Below, one piece after another: positions 28,340-37,600 of a stretch of 64,000 bases of DNA. Numbering within the stretch: position 1 is the stretch's first letter; each line of letters starts with the position of its first letter. A program made the position numbers and the translations under genes. The stretch covers positions 5,022,001-5,086,000 of the forward strand of contig NZ_CP104174.1 of assembly GCF_025200925.1 (NCBI RefSeq), written 5' to 3'. The notes under the pieces are model-generated. The model was given only the letters and a program-made list of their open reading frames with translations, made no database searches and was not told the DNA's origin. This stretch comes from Bradyrhizobium sp. CB1015 (GTDB lineage: Bacteria; Pseudomonadota; Alphaproteobacteria; Rhizobiales; Xanthobacteraceae).

Positions 28340-28525
28340 CTAGATCGCCCTCGCTCTCCCTTTCGGGTAACAGTCGGGGTAACGCCAAGCATCGTCCTTG
28401 TCCTCGCGCGCCACGATCCAAAGCACACTGACGAAAGGGCCTTGCAGACGGACGATCCAGCCATCGTTCGAACCCTCGACGCCGAACGAGGGGTAAGCAA
28501 TGCATGACAATCCGGACTGCATCAC
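28340..28525 (-). CDS. Short hypothetical protein
   Basis: 61 residues, MMQSGLSCIAYPSFGVEG..., with a hydrophobic centre (WIVRLQGPFVSVLWIVA) and a charged end. It stands just after tRNA-Lys, opposite strand. Amino-acid composition is protein-like, but there is no recognised domain or clear ribosome-binding site. Low confidence. Confidence 0.35.
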   Translation of the reverse strand: MMQSGLSCIAYPSFGVEGSNDGWIVRLQGPFVSVLWIVAREDKDDAWRYPDCYPKGRARAI

Positions 28526-28667
28526 GCTGCTGGGTGTTGTGCTGTTCGCTATTGGGATCTGCGTGAAGGGTTATCGAGCGCGTCGGCGAACCGGCCGGTA
28601 GCGGTCGCCGCCTTCGATTTCCCACACCCACGACGCGCAGTAGCTCGCGCGCGTTCCCGCGTCACGC

Positions 28668-28877
28668 TTAGCGCGATACTTTGTCTCGCGCGGCGTTTAG
28701 GTCAGCCTTCACCTTTGGGATTCCTTGATCGACTGGCGCGCGGCTCGGCGGCCGCTCGTTAAGGTCGCGAGCCCACGGCGCCGCCGAAGTACTTGCTGTC
28801 GATGGCTGTTGATTTGCGCATGCAGAGACAAGGAGACCGGTTAGCAAGCCTGCCCATGTCATCGCCTGGATGTGCAT
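28668..28877 (-). CDS. Small predicted lipoprotein
   Basis: 69 residues from ATG 28877 (or 64 from the ATG five codons on). Signal sequence TWAGLLTGLLVSAC fits a lipobox (LVSAC), giving a mature lipoprotein of about 50 residues beginning CANQQPSTAS and ending in a charged helix (VKADLNAARDKVSR). No family recognised. A longer frame from 29024 adds residues before the signal sequence and is unlikely. Confidence 0.5.
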   Translation of the reverse strand: MHIQAMTWAGLLTGLLVSACANQQPSTASTSAAPWARDLNERPPSRAPVDQGIPKVKADLNAARDKVSR

Positions 28878-29089
28878 TCCGATCCAACGGATTGCCCAGA
28901 GAATCGATCCCCGTATCATAGCAGGTGTCGGGTGTAAGTTGCCCGCCAGCGTGAACCGGCGGACCAGGCCTTCATCCGCCGTAGCGAGCCTCTGCTGTGA
29001 ATGCCCCCTGAATAAGCCGTTCAATCACCGTTGGGCCTCGGAACGCTATTGTCCTCACCAGAATTGAACCTCTGGAGGAGGACACTGAA

Positions 29090-29368
29090 ATGCTCCTGAC
29101 CATTGCAGCCGCCGCGTTAGCCGTGCAAACGACCCTACCGATTCCCTCGGGTATCCAAAGCCCGCCGTCCATCCAGCAGGTCCAATATGGTGTTCCCCGG
29201 CACCCACCCCCGTGCGGCCATGGGTGGGATCTGAGGGCCCGCGATGGCATGTGTTATCCGAACGGGTATCTTCCCCCGCAGGAGCAGGAAGCTCGGACAC
29301 GCTACTATCGCGGATACGACTACTACCCTCGGCATCGGCGTCACTATCGCTCCTACTGGGACGATTGA
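29090..29368 (+). CDS. Small secreted protein with GWxxRxGxCYPNGY motif
   Basis: 92 residues, with a strong ribosome-binding site (GGAGGAGG) about 10 bases before ATG 29090. A short signal peptide (LLTIAAAALAVQT) precedes PPCGHGWDLRARDGMCYPNGY, a two-Cys motif often seen in small exported proteins of this bacterial group, and a Tyr/Arg-rich tail. Function unknown. Confidence 0.7.
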   Translation: MLLTIAAAALAVQTTLPIPSGIQSPPSIQQVQYGVPRHPPPCGHGWDLRARDGMCYPNGYLPPQEQEARTRYYRGYDYYPRHRRHYRSYWDD

Positions 29369-29511
29369 GCGTGGACGCGGCGGCCGGGCTGCCCGCCTGA
29401 ATGAAGCGCGGGACCGAAGCCCCGCGCCCTCGTCGTTCACCGCCTCAGCCGACGGCGGTGCGTCATCAAGCCGCTGCCGGTCGCGCTTCCTGTGCGATCG
29501 GCGCCGGCGCC

Positions 29512-29793
29512 TCATTTGCCCTTCCCGTATCGTGCAATTTTGCGCAGCGACAGCCTCACGGTTCGGAGCACGTCGAGCGCCAGCGACTGGCCGTTGCCGG
29601 AAGCGTGGACGACCTCGGCTGGCAAGATGCTGAAATTTCGCTCCAGGTAGAGCAAGTGGTCGATCAGCGCCGTCAGCTCGGTGGGCATGACGAGGAGCAG
29701 ATTGTTCGCCGCTTCTCTTATCTCCTCATAGGCCTGAACGGCCTTTAGGTTGGCTTGGCCGATCTGAGCGACGGGCATGTTTTGCTCGGCCAT
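29512..29793 (-). CDS. Helical hypothetical protein
   Basis: About 93 residues from ATG 29793 (an ATG five codons upstream is also possible). Mostly predicted helix (NLKAVQAYEEIREAANNLLLVMPTEL; HLLYLERNF), with a basic C-terminus (LRKIARYGKGK). Protein-like composition and Bradyrhizobium-type codon use suggest it is real. No domain recognised. Confidence 0.55.
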   Translation of the reverse strand: MAEQNMPVAQIGQANLKAVQAYEEIREAANNLLLVMPTELTALIDHLLYLERNFSILPAEVVHASGNGQSLALDVLRTVRLSLRKIARYGKGK

Positions 29794-30002
29794 CAGGGCC
29801 GCCCGCATGGCGGCTTGTGCATAGGCTCCGCCTATCGCGGATGAAGCGTAATCCCCGGCCAGGGACCGCTTCGGGAGTTGTCTAGGCTCCGCGATTATCC
29901 CACCATGATTTGGTTAAGATTGTCCATTCCCTTGCAGGGGAAAATTCGCCTGTGTGCGCCTTGATGTGGCTCGCCGTCAGGAAGCCATGGAGGCGTATAG
30001 CG

Positions 30003-30128
30003 ATGGGACAAACGACCCGAATTTTGAAGCGGGCAAACGTCCTGCCCGATCTCCCGAAAATGCTTCGGGAACTCGAGGAGCTGAGAGAAAAGGTTCGGCT
30101 CGCCGAGGCCGCCCGCGTGTTGCACTAA
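30003..30128 (+). CDS. Very short basic helical protein
   Basis: 41 residues, MGQTTRILKRANVLPDLPKM followed by a Leu/Glu/Lys-rich amphipathic helix. A purine-rich GGAGG lies 9-13 bases before the ATG. Too short for a family call; included because start signal and composition are reasonable. Confidence 0.4.
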   Translation: MGQTTRILKRANVLPDLPKMLRELEELREKVRLAEAARVLH

Positions 30129-30439
30129 AGCCTGCCGGAAAGCCCCATCCCCCTTCCGGGGGCGCTTTGGCGCGTCAGTCGTCCCAGAGACCCCGAGACA
30201 CGGAATCGCCACGGGCGGTCGGCCCTCGTCGAACAGTTGTTCATCAGCAGTCTTCGACCTGAGAAGCGTTCAGACCGACCGTTATCTCACCGAAGACGAG
30301 GTGCTGCGGATCAATTTCATGCTCAAGCGGCGAGCTACTCGGGAGAACTGCTCAGAAGGCAAAGCGCGTTTGGCTTACAAAGCGAGCCGGGAAATCCACC
30401 TCTCGGACGCACGATGATTTCAACCGTGCTTACGACAGC
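30129..30439. other. Gap with no supported gene
   Basis: No convincing CDS or RNA. A plus-strand frame without a good start reads through TDRYLTEDEVLRINFMLKRR to a TGA near 30416 and could be another gene remnant. In the frame of the pseudogene beginning at 30440, the codons just upstream (HDDFNRAYDSLMEDD) also look protein-like, so that gene may begin here. Confidence 0.4.
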
Positions 30440-31151
30440 TTGATGGAAGACGATCTGCAGGAAATCAAGGGGCGCTCGTTCTTCCTTTTCCCATGGTGGG
30501 TGATCCCGCTGGTGAAAGCGATCAGCGCTGGGAATCCCAGCGATTGGATTGGATTTTTTGGAAACATTGCGGCGGCTGCGATGACGATTGCCGCCGCCGT
30601 CGTCGCATATTTCACCGTTGCGCACCAAGTGCGAATAAGCCTGATGAGCCGCGAAGAAGACCGTATGGAGAACTTACTTCCATGATTGAAAGAGGTTGCC
30701 CAAGTCACATCGATGCTCACGAGTGGTTCGTATTCGAAACCTCGTCCGGAGTCTGTCAGAAGTTGGTTCCAAAACGTCACAATGAATAAAGAAACTGTGC
30801 CCGAGAGGTTGATGGAGCTCCTTCCAAACGCCGATCGTGCGTCAAGAAGGCAGTTGGTCGAGATCATGGTTGAGCTTCATAAATCTACCGACATGCTCAT
30901 CCACGAAGAAAATCGCCTCAAAGAAGCGAAAGAACGATTGGAATTGTTGCAAGCTCGAGGCAGATCAGGGCTCGATATGGCCCGACTACACCTCGATCGA
31001 CGTTGCGAGGCGCAAAAAATTGAAAGAGGCACAATTTTTGATCCACTTGCGCAAGCTTCATCGTTTCGAAAGTGAGATCAACAGTCGCATCAAGATGTAC
31101 GAGGCTCGATTACCCGACTTCCGATCCGAAATTGAGAGGTATTTCGGTTAG
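30440..31151 (+). pseudogene. Broken membrane/coiled-coil gene (in-frame stop and frameshift)
   Basis: A membrane segment (DWIGFFGNIAAAAMTIAAAVVAYFTVAHQ) is followed by ...EDRMENLLP, a TGA at 30683-30685, and then the same frame continues LKEVAQVTSMLTSG for over 90 codons. Near 30970-30990 coding potential shifts to the +1 frame, which ends DYTSIDVARRKKLKEAQ...LPDFRSEIERYFG at 31151. Together these look like one ~235-residue protein with one membrane anchor and a helical tail, now inactivated. The first part alone could still make an 81-residue membrane peptide. Confidence 0.55.
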
Positions 31152-31186
31152 AATTACGGCGGCGGTACGCTAAACTCCCCGTCTTG

Positions 31187-31339
31187 CTAGCGCGCGATCG
31201 CTCTCGCCGACGGCCCCGTGATTGTAAAAGTCACGTGCTCGTCCGCGAGTGTGAACCGGCGGGCTCTCGTGAGCTTGCAGGTCAAGCATGTATGTTTCTG
31301 GCGGCATTGGCATCGCCGGACGCACGCGTCGAACGTCAT
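31187..31339 (-). CDS. Cys-rich mini-protein, possible zinc knuckle
   Basis: 50 residues, starting MTFDACVRRCQCRQKHTCLT and ending GPSARAIAR. Five cysteines in the first 21 residues (C-x3-C-x-C-x5-C-x2-C) suggest metal binding. A GGGGA stretch precedes the ATG. It lies antisense to longer but less protein-like frames. Not recognised; modest confidence. Confidence 0.45.
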   Translation of the reverse strand: MTFDACVRRCQCRQKHTCLTCKLTRARRFTLADEHVTFTITGPSARAIAR

Positions 31340-31362
31340 TCCCCGAAGTTGGGCGGCCGCGC

Positions 31363-31575
31363 CTAGCGCCTCTTCGGCCGATCGGTTGCTGCTGATCGCG
31401 ATTTAGGTTTGGCACTCTTGCGAATTTTCGGGAGGGGCTTGCCGTCGTGACTTTGCCTCTCTTGCATTTGCTCGGCCGCAAATACGCGCGAGCGCAGATC
31501 TTCCAATTCGGAAAGCCCAGAAGCAAGCTCGTCGAAACGCTGTTTCAGAACAGCGGTGCGATCGCAAGTGCCCAT
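31363..31575 (-). CDS. Small charged coiled-coil protein
   Basis: 70 residues: MGTCDRTAVLKQRFDELASG, a Leu/Glu-rich amphipathic helix, then a basic tail (KIRKSAKPKSRSAATDRPKRR at the end) that could bind nucleic acid. It is 23 bases upstream of the Cys-rich mini-protein on the same strand, so the two may be co-transcribed. No family recognised. Confidence 0.5.
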   Translation of the reverse strand: MGTCDRTAVLKQRFDELASGLSELEDLRSRVFAAEQMQERQSHDGKPLPKIRKSAKPKSRSAATDRPKRR

Positions 31576-31954
31576 TCTACGCCCCCTCCGTCACCCCGAG
31601 CCGACCGAGATAGCAGGGAAAACTATGCAATCGAGAAATGCAGTCGCGAGGAGCTAGTTCCTTTGAAAGGTGCCACGCCGTTGTCGCAGTTCGTGCGATG
31701 CGAATTGGCTCAACTCCTCCATCCGCGAACGCTTCAATGCGGGCGTTACGGGTACAATCGTAGATCGGGCTTAGCGCCAATGACGGCCCCGACCGTGGGG
31801 GCTTTTGGGGTGTGAAGGCCGGGGCCGCTGGAGGTGCTTGGACCTTTAGGGGAAGGCCAAAGCCACCGAAGACTAGGAAAATTTGGCAATCACTTCTGTT
31901 CGCTTTCGCACATTGCCTGTACATTCCGTTTGCGCAGAACGGAGCGAATTGCCG
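31576..31954. other. Gap; weak hairpin only
   Basis: No supported gene. At 31786-31806 a 5-bp GC stem (GCCCC/GGGGC) is followed by TTTT on the plus strand and could be a weak terminator, but no intact plus-strand gene ends before it. Confidence 0.35.
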
Positions 31955-32149
31955 ATGAAGGATTATCTGGCGCAGATCGAGAAACTCCGCAAAGATGCGG
32001 CCGAATGCGCCCTCATCCGCGACTTGGCTACCGATCCAGCCAAGCGCGAAGTGTTTGACCGGCTTGCGCGCCACCTCACGGTCCTTGCTGACCAGGTTGA
32101 AATGGCGATGCTTGAGCGGAAGACCGGGACTGACCCGTCTGGACCTTAG
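31955..32149 (+). CDS. Small helical protein (MKDYLAQIEKLRKDAAEC family)
   Basis: 64 residues from ATG 31955 with a GGAG site 10 bases upstream. Begins MKDYLAQIEKLRKDAAECAL and continues with DLATDPAKREVFDRLARHLT, a pattern I associate with short multi-copy proteins of Bradyrhizobium and relatives. Entirely helical; function unknown. Confidence 0.7.
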   Translation: MKDYLAQIEKLRKDAAECALIRDLATDPAKREVFDRLARHLTVLADQVEMAMLERKTGTDPSGP

Positions 32150-32237
32150 AAGCGCCGATCCAGATGAGGATAGGAACGTTTCGACCGGCGGGGAGTCCTA
32201 CAGGCGCAATCCATCCCGTTTCCTCGTGGATCGAACG

Positions 32238-32396
32238 ATGGAAAAAGCACTCGCCTATGCCATCTCGGCGGCCCTCGTGGGCTTCGGTCTCTTGATCTTT
32301 TTCGCCGGTCTATCTTCCAGCTCGCCCGCCTTGTGGACAATCGTCGCGCTGGTCCCGATCACGATCGGGATCGTGAGCGCCTTTGGTCCTGTGTGA
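32238..32396 (+). CDS. Short membrane protein, two spans
   Basis: 52 residues. Two hydrophobic segments (ALAYAISAALVGFGLLIFFAG, with a short Ser-rich turn, then WTIVALVPITIGIVSAFG) make a helical hairpin. No ribosome-binding site of note. Plausible small membrane protein, unknown role. Confidence 0.5.
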   Translation: MEKALAYAISAALVGFGLLIFFAGLSSSSPALWTIVALVPITIGIVSAFGPV

Positions 32397-32494
32397 CTTG
32401 ATGTGGAAACCAGGCCTTTAGGTCAGCGCGTCTGTATTTTCCGAATCGGCAAGTCGTGTTCGCTCTCTCGTAGTTTCCAACCGCTGGTGACGCC

Positions 32495-32653
32495 GTGAGC
32501 CATTTCTTCTCGATGCTTCTGCTTGCGACGGCCCTGATCTTGACGTTGTGCTTCGGAGTGGCAGCCTGGCGCCTCTCGGCAGACAAAGAGGCCGACATCA
32601 CCGCCACAATTTCGCATCAGGAATACGGCTGGAGGCCAAGGCCCAGCAACTGA
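32495..32653 (+). CDS. Short single-pass membrane protein
   Basis: 52 residues from GTG 32495: FSMLLLATALILTLCFGVAAW forms one membrane span, followed by a charged tail (RLSADKEADITATISHQEYG). Too short to assign. A GTG start and no clear ribosome-binding site keep confidence low. Confidence 0.4.
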   Translation: MSHFFSMLLLATALILTLCFGVAAWRLSADKEADITATISHQEYGWRPRPSN

Positions 32654-32739
32654 AACTTCGATTGCGGCGACATAAGCCCGTCAGCGTGAACTTCGGATCA
32701 GGTTACCGCCACCTCCCAACTGCTTTGCTTGACGTCCCT

Positions 32740-33402
32740 TCAGCTCTCCGGCCCCGCCACCGCAGCCGGCACGCTCAACGGCGCCCCTCCGATCGAAACC
32801 GGCCCTAGAGGCTTCGGCTCCCGCACCAGCCGCTTGCGCATCGCGGCGGACAGTCCGTAGCGCGCATTCGCTCGTCGAATGGACGATGTGACGTCCGACA
32901 TCATCGCATTCTGCAGCGAGTCGACCTTGGCGATCAGCGTCGACAGCTGCGACGAGATCTTCCTCAAGTCGACCCGCTCGTCCGTGATGCTCTGCCGCAG
33001 CGACAGCAGCACCAGCGAATCCTGCTGCAGCAGAGCTGCATTCTGCTGCAGAGCCTGGTTGTTCTCCTGCAGCGAAGCCGTGTGCTGCTGCTGCGCCGAC
33101 CGGATCTCCTTCAGGGCGGTGACGACCGGATCCGGTTTCGGCACCGGCGCCTCCTGCCGCGGTAGCAGTTCAGCCAGGCTGGCAACATTCAGTGACGGCA
33201 TGCCGGAGGGCGACGTATAGATGGCCGCCGCGCCGTTGATGGCCAGGGCACACAGCGCCAGCGGCAGGACCGTTTTGCGGCGGGGCCTGATCGGCGGCGT
33301 TTCAGCTTCCGGGCCTGCTTGTTCCTGCGCGCCTGCAGCGGCTGCAAGGGCGACGGCGTCGAGCTCTTCGGCGAAGCTTGGCGTTTCGAAGGACGTGGTC
33401 AC
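32740..33402 (-). CDS. Membrane-anchored Gln-rich coiled-coil protein
   Basis: 220 residues. Acidic cytoplasmic N-terminus, one membrane segment (TVLPLALCALAINGAAAIY, about residues 44-62), then a Gln-rich coiled coil (SAQQQHTASLQENNQALQQN... LRQSITDERVDLRKISSQLSTLIAKVDSLQNAM). The end (RRANARYGLSAAMRKRLVREPKPLG) is basic. No known domain. Its upstream region is a 495-base gap. Confidence 0.65.
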   Translation of the reverse strand: MTTSFETPSFAEELDAVALAAAAGAQEQAGPEAETPPIRPRRKTVLPLALCALAINGAAAIYTSPSGMPSLNVASLAELLPRQEAPVPKPDPVVTALKEIRSAQQQHTASLQENNQALQQNAALLQQDSLVLLSLRQSITDERVDLRKISSQLSTLIAKVDSLQNAMMSDVTSSIRRANARYGLSAAMRKRLVREPKPLGPVSIGGAPLSVPAAVAGPES

Positions 33403-33897
33403 GTGCTTGACCCCAATGAGCGAGCGACAGGAAGCTGTCGCCGGAACGTCCTCGCGACGCCTCCCTTACGCAGCACCCATCGACACAACTGTCTAAAATT
33501 GTGAGCTTTTTGGATTAATTCCACGTTAGCGGCCCGGCCGGCAGACGGCCCGGCGCCCCCGGCCGATTACGGATCTGTGCGCCGTGCACGTTCGACCACC
33601 GCCGCCGATCGAGCACGAGCACCGCGGCTGCCAGATCGCGTGACGGATTTTCCGAAGTTGGCGTAATAGCACTGTTTTGCCCGGACGGGTCAAACAGAGC
33701 CGTTCCGCCGATGCAGGGCCGAGCTTATGGCAGAAGCACTTAGCTACTGTGCATGGGGTTGTTTTCGCATTTTGATGCGCTCTCCCCCTCGTCCAGCACT
33801 CCGAACAGCTCCTCCATCCGCTCGAGCGGCGCTTCGCGCACCGGGCTGTGGTCGGGCGCGACGCGCCGAGCCTGTCTGCTCGCCCTTCGCGCGCAGA
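33403..33897. other. Gene-poor gap containing an Mfd-type remnant
   Basis: No intact gene. The only interpretable part is the Mfd C-terminal remnant at about 33779-33870. The rest holds GC-rich sequence with short frames of no clear coding character. Confidence 0.5.
33779..33870 (-). pseudogene. C-terminal remnant of an Mfd-type gene
   Basis: On the minus strand this reads REAPLERMEELFGVLDEG, which matches QDAPFERVEELFELLDEG, the last residues of the Mfd-like protein at 34621. At base level about 50 bases align closely without gaps (CGAACAGCTCCTCCA is shared). Nothing upstream of ~33870 continues the match, so only the tail of another copy remains. Confidence 0.6.
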
Positions 33898-34521
33898 TTA
33901 CAAACCTGGCCCTGTCGGGCTCGTAACGCGTTTGGGCGACACGATCGTTCGCCGCTCGACCCGGGCCTTGGCATCCAGCACCTTGTCGCCAGCTCGTGCC
34001 GCTCGCGGCCGACTGACGTGGTCCGAAAGGCTCGAGCCTCTCCCTGACAGACCATCTGAACCAGCACTGGCGTTTCCTTGAGCCTGTGTTGCCGGCCGGA
34101 ATCTGTTTTGGGAGAACGCCGAACCAGTGGCCCTTTGATCCTCATTGCTCGTGCCGCTCCCAATCGCGCCGATCGGCAGGCCATTTTGAGCGTGACCAAC
34201 CCCGGCATTTCTCGCGGCCTGAGCTGCCGCCCGCGACCTCGCGGGCGTGGCGGGCTGAACGTTCGGATTGGTCGGCTCGCTGTTGGTGCCCAGATCTCCG
34301 CCGGGCGCGGTGTCCTTCGTCCCCATCCCCGCGGGTGCCGAGGGACCTGCGTTGCCCGCACTCGTCCCCATTCCAGAAGGTGCCGAGCCGCCAGCGCCAC
34401 CCGGCCCCGTTCCCATGCCCGCTCCTGCGGGCCCGGCATTTGCGCCGCCTGCTTGCGCCAGAGCCAACAGACATGAGCTTGCGACAATCGCGACAATGAC
34501 CGGAGGAATGGCATGTGACAT
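33898..34521 (-). CDS. Secreted Gly/Ala/Ser-rich low-complexity protein
   Basis: 207 residues. Signal peptide (PPVIVAIVASSCLLALAQAGG) followed by a low-complexity region of repeated GAGMGTGPGGAGGSAPSGMG-type units (GMGT recurs three to four times), then a less biased C-terminal half ending KRVTSPTGPGL. Probably exported and disordered. It sits between an Mfd tail remnant and the intact Mfd-like gene. Confidence 0.6.
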   Translation of the reverse strand: MSHAIPPVIVAIVASSCLLALAQAGGANAGPAGAGMGTGPGGAGGSAPSGMGTSAGNAGPSAPAGMGTKDTAPGGDLGTNSEPTNPNVQPATPARSRAAAQAARNAGVGHAQNGLPIGAIGSGTSNEDQRATGSAFSQNRFRPATQAQGNASAGSDGLSGRGSSLSDHVSRPRAARAGDKVLDAKARVERRTIVSPKRVTSPTGPGL

Positions 34522-34620
34522 CGGACAATCTCCTTCGCCACGCCCAAATTAACTATAATGGTGCAACAGGGCTTCCGCCACGGATTCGCAACTATCCGCG
34601 CTGACGAAGGCGCGAGCCCC

Positions 34621-37600
34621 TCACCCCTCATCCAGCAGCTCGAACAGCTCCTCCACCCGCTCGAACGGCGCGTCCTGCGTTTTGGCGTGATAAACGACGC
34701 GGTCGCCATCCCGCTGCAGCGACTTGCCCCGCGACTTCCGCAAGCGTCCGGGCAGGAACGTCGCAGCCGCTGCCTCGGGGCCGACGTCGAGCCGGATGAT
34801 GCCTCTGCGCTTGCACTCGATCCTGAGCTTCGCCGCGGCGAAGAAGTCGCGGGCCACTTTCGGCAAAGGTCCGAAGCGGCGGGAGGTTTCCTCCTCGAGG
34901 TCGTCGAGATCGTCCTCGTCGTTGCATCGTGCGGCGCGGGCATAGAGCTCGAGCCGCACCGGCTCGGACTGCACATAGCTCGCGGGCAGCATGTCCCCGA
35001 CCGGCAGGTTGAGGTCGGGCACCCACAGCGCAGCCTGCTGCTCGTCGGTCTTCTCCGAAGCCATTTTCAGCAGGTGGCTGTACAGCACCGGCCCGAACAC
35101 CTGGACGTGGCCGGATTGCTGCTCCGAGAACAAGTCGCCCGCGCCTCGCAGATCCAGGTCGCGCTCGCTGATGGCAAAGCCCGCGCCCGGCCGGCTGAAC
35201 TCCTCGAGCACGGCGAGGCGCTTCTCGGATTGTCCGGACTCGGTCTCGGTCAACAGATGCGCGAACGCGCGGATGCCGCCGCGGCCGACGCGTCCGCGCA
35301 GCTGGTGCAGCTGGGCAAGGCCGAACTTTTCCGGCCAGCACACCACGATGGTGTTGGCGCGGGGAATGTCGAGGCCGCTCTCGACGATGTTGGTCGCGAG
35401 CAGGACGTCGGCATGGCCTTCGACGAAGCTCATCATGCGGTCGTCGATCTCGTCGGCCGCCAACCTGCCATGCAGACAGACGATGCGAAGGTCCGGCGCC
35501 ACGGCCCGCACCCGCGTCAGCATGGGATCGAGATCCTGGATGCGCGGGCAGATCAGGAAGCTTTGGCCGTGGCGGCGCTGCTCGCGCAGCATCGCCGAGG
35601 CGATGGCCGCATCCGACAGCGGCGCGATCCGGGTCGCGACCGGAAGCCGGTGCACCGGAGGCGACGCGATCACGCTGAGATCGCGGAAGCCGGCAAGACC
35701 GGCGGCCAGCGTGCGCGGGATCGGCGTCGCGCTCATCATCAGCACGTGGACGTTCTTGGCGAGCCCTGCGAGCTTGGCCTTCTCCGCCGCGCCAAAATGC
35801 TGCTCCTCGTCGACGATGACGAGGCCGAGATCGTCGAACCTGACGTCCTTGCCGGTGAGCGCCTGCGTGCCGATCACGACCTTGATCCGGCCGCTGCGCA
35901 GGCCCCCCTTAGTCTCCCGCAGCGCCGCGCCCGAGGTCGCGCGCGACAGGTTGCCGACCTCGATGCCGAAGGGCGCAAAGCGCTTCTGGAACGTCGCGAC
36001 GTGCTGGCGGGCCAGCACCGTCGTCGGCACCGCGACCGCCACCTGCTTGCCCGACAGCACCACGGCGGCCGTGGCGCGCAGCGCGACCTCGGTCTTGCCG
36101 AAGCCGACGTCGCCGCAGATCACCCGGTCCATCGGATGCCCGGACGCGAGATCGTCCAGCACGTCCCGGATCGCCTGGGCCTGGTCGATGGTCGTGAAGT
36201 AAGGAAAACGCGCGACGAACTTCTCGTAGGCCGATCCCGGCGGCACCAGCTTTTCGCCGCGCCGCCGTCGGCGCTGGCTGATGTGCTTGGCGAGCGCCTT
36301 GCCCGCGATCTGGATCTCGCGCTCGGCCTCGCTGCGACGCGCCCACCATGTGCTGCCGTCCGCCTTGTCGAGCGAAAGCTTGCCGAGCTCGGCGGCGTAG
36401 GGCCACATCAAGGCGAGATCGGGCGGCGGCACCAGCACCGCATTGTCGCCGGCGAACTTCAGCCGGATCATCTCGCGCATGGCGCCGCCGCCGGTGTTGA
36501 TCGTCTGCAGGCCGTCGAGCACGGCAAGGCCGCGCTGGAGATGAACGACCACCGTGCCCTGCTCCGGCGCATCGGCATGGTCGAAGGCCGCGCTCCAGGC
36601 GCGCGCCATCGGCTGCGGATGATGCGCGCGGCTGCCGAGCACGTCGGACGCCGTCACCACGACCAGAGGCTTCTTCCCCGGCACGACGAAGCCGGCATCG
36701 AGATCGGCGAGCAGCGCCGCCTCGCCGCCCCGCCCGCGCGAGGCCTCCTCCCAGTCTTCGCAGCGCTCCGCCTTGACGCCGCTCATCCGCTCCATCACGC
36801 GCACATCGTCCTCGTGCGCGGCGACGAGGATCAGCCGCGACCCGGCCCGGCGCATGTCCTCGACAAAGGCACGCAACGCCTTCCGGGAGGATGTCAGCTT
36901 CGAAAACTCCGGGATGGCCTGGAACGGCGCCGTCCGCGGCAGCACCTTCATGCCCTTGGAGAGCCGTTTCCAATCGCTCCGCCCGAGATATTCGCGCTGG
37001 CGCTCGCTGCGGGGCGCGGCCTCCTCGATCGTATCGAGCCATCCGTCGGCGTGCGAGGGGACGCCTGCATCGGCGATCCATTTGGCGCCCGCGCAATAAT
37101 CGAACAGGCTCGCGCGCTTGCCGCCTTTGGCGGCAAGGCCGAGCCGCTCCGACATGGGATCGACGAGCAGCTCCCTGGTCTCGAAGATGATCCTGTGCTC
37201 ATGCGGGTCGAACGCGACGATCCGTTTGATCGTGTGCTGCGAATGCTCGATCCGGAACGGCCCCAGCGCGCCCGCGGGAAATATCTCGAAGGTCTGGCCG
37301 TGGAACAGCGCCCCGCCCGGATAGTCCGGCTCATCGTCGAGATCGTAACCGAGGGATTCGAGGCGGGACTCGAGGTCGTGCTCGGAGAACGTGCCGCCCA
37401 CCTTCAAGCTCAGGCTCAGGCGCGACAGGCTGGCCGGCGGCGGCATGCGCTCCATCACCGCTTCCGCCGTCGATACCAGAAACACCGGCTTCTTGGATTT
37501 CGCAAGACGCCTCAGCACGGAGGCTCTGCGCCCCGCAAGCTCATGCGACGGCTCCAGCTGATCGAACGGCAACGTGTTCAAGCGCGGAAACACCAGCACC

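Noticed and set aside
30683..30685. In-frame TGA as a possible selenocysteine codon
   Set aside because: A frameshift follows and no SECIS-like hairpin was noticed; decay explains it better.
33744..34976. A 410-codon minus-strand ORF joining the Mfd tail region and the secreted protein gene
   Set aside because: Runs in another frame through two better-supported genes; Ser/Arg-rich shadow translation.
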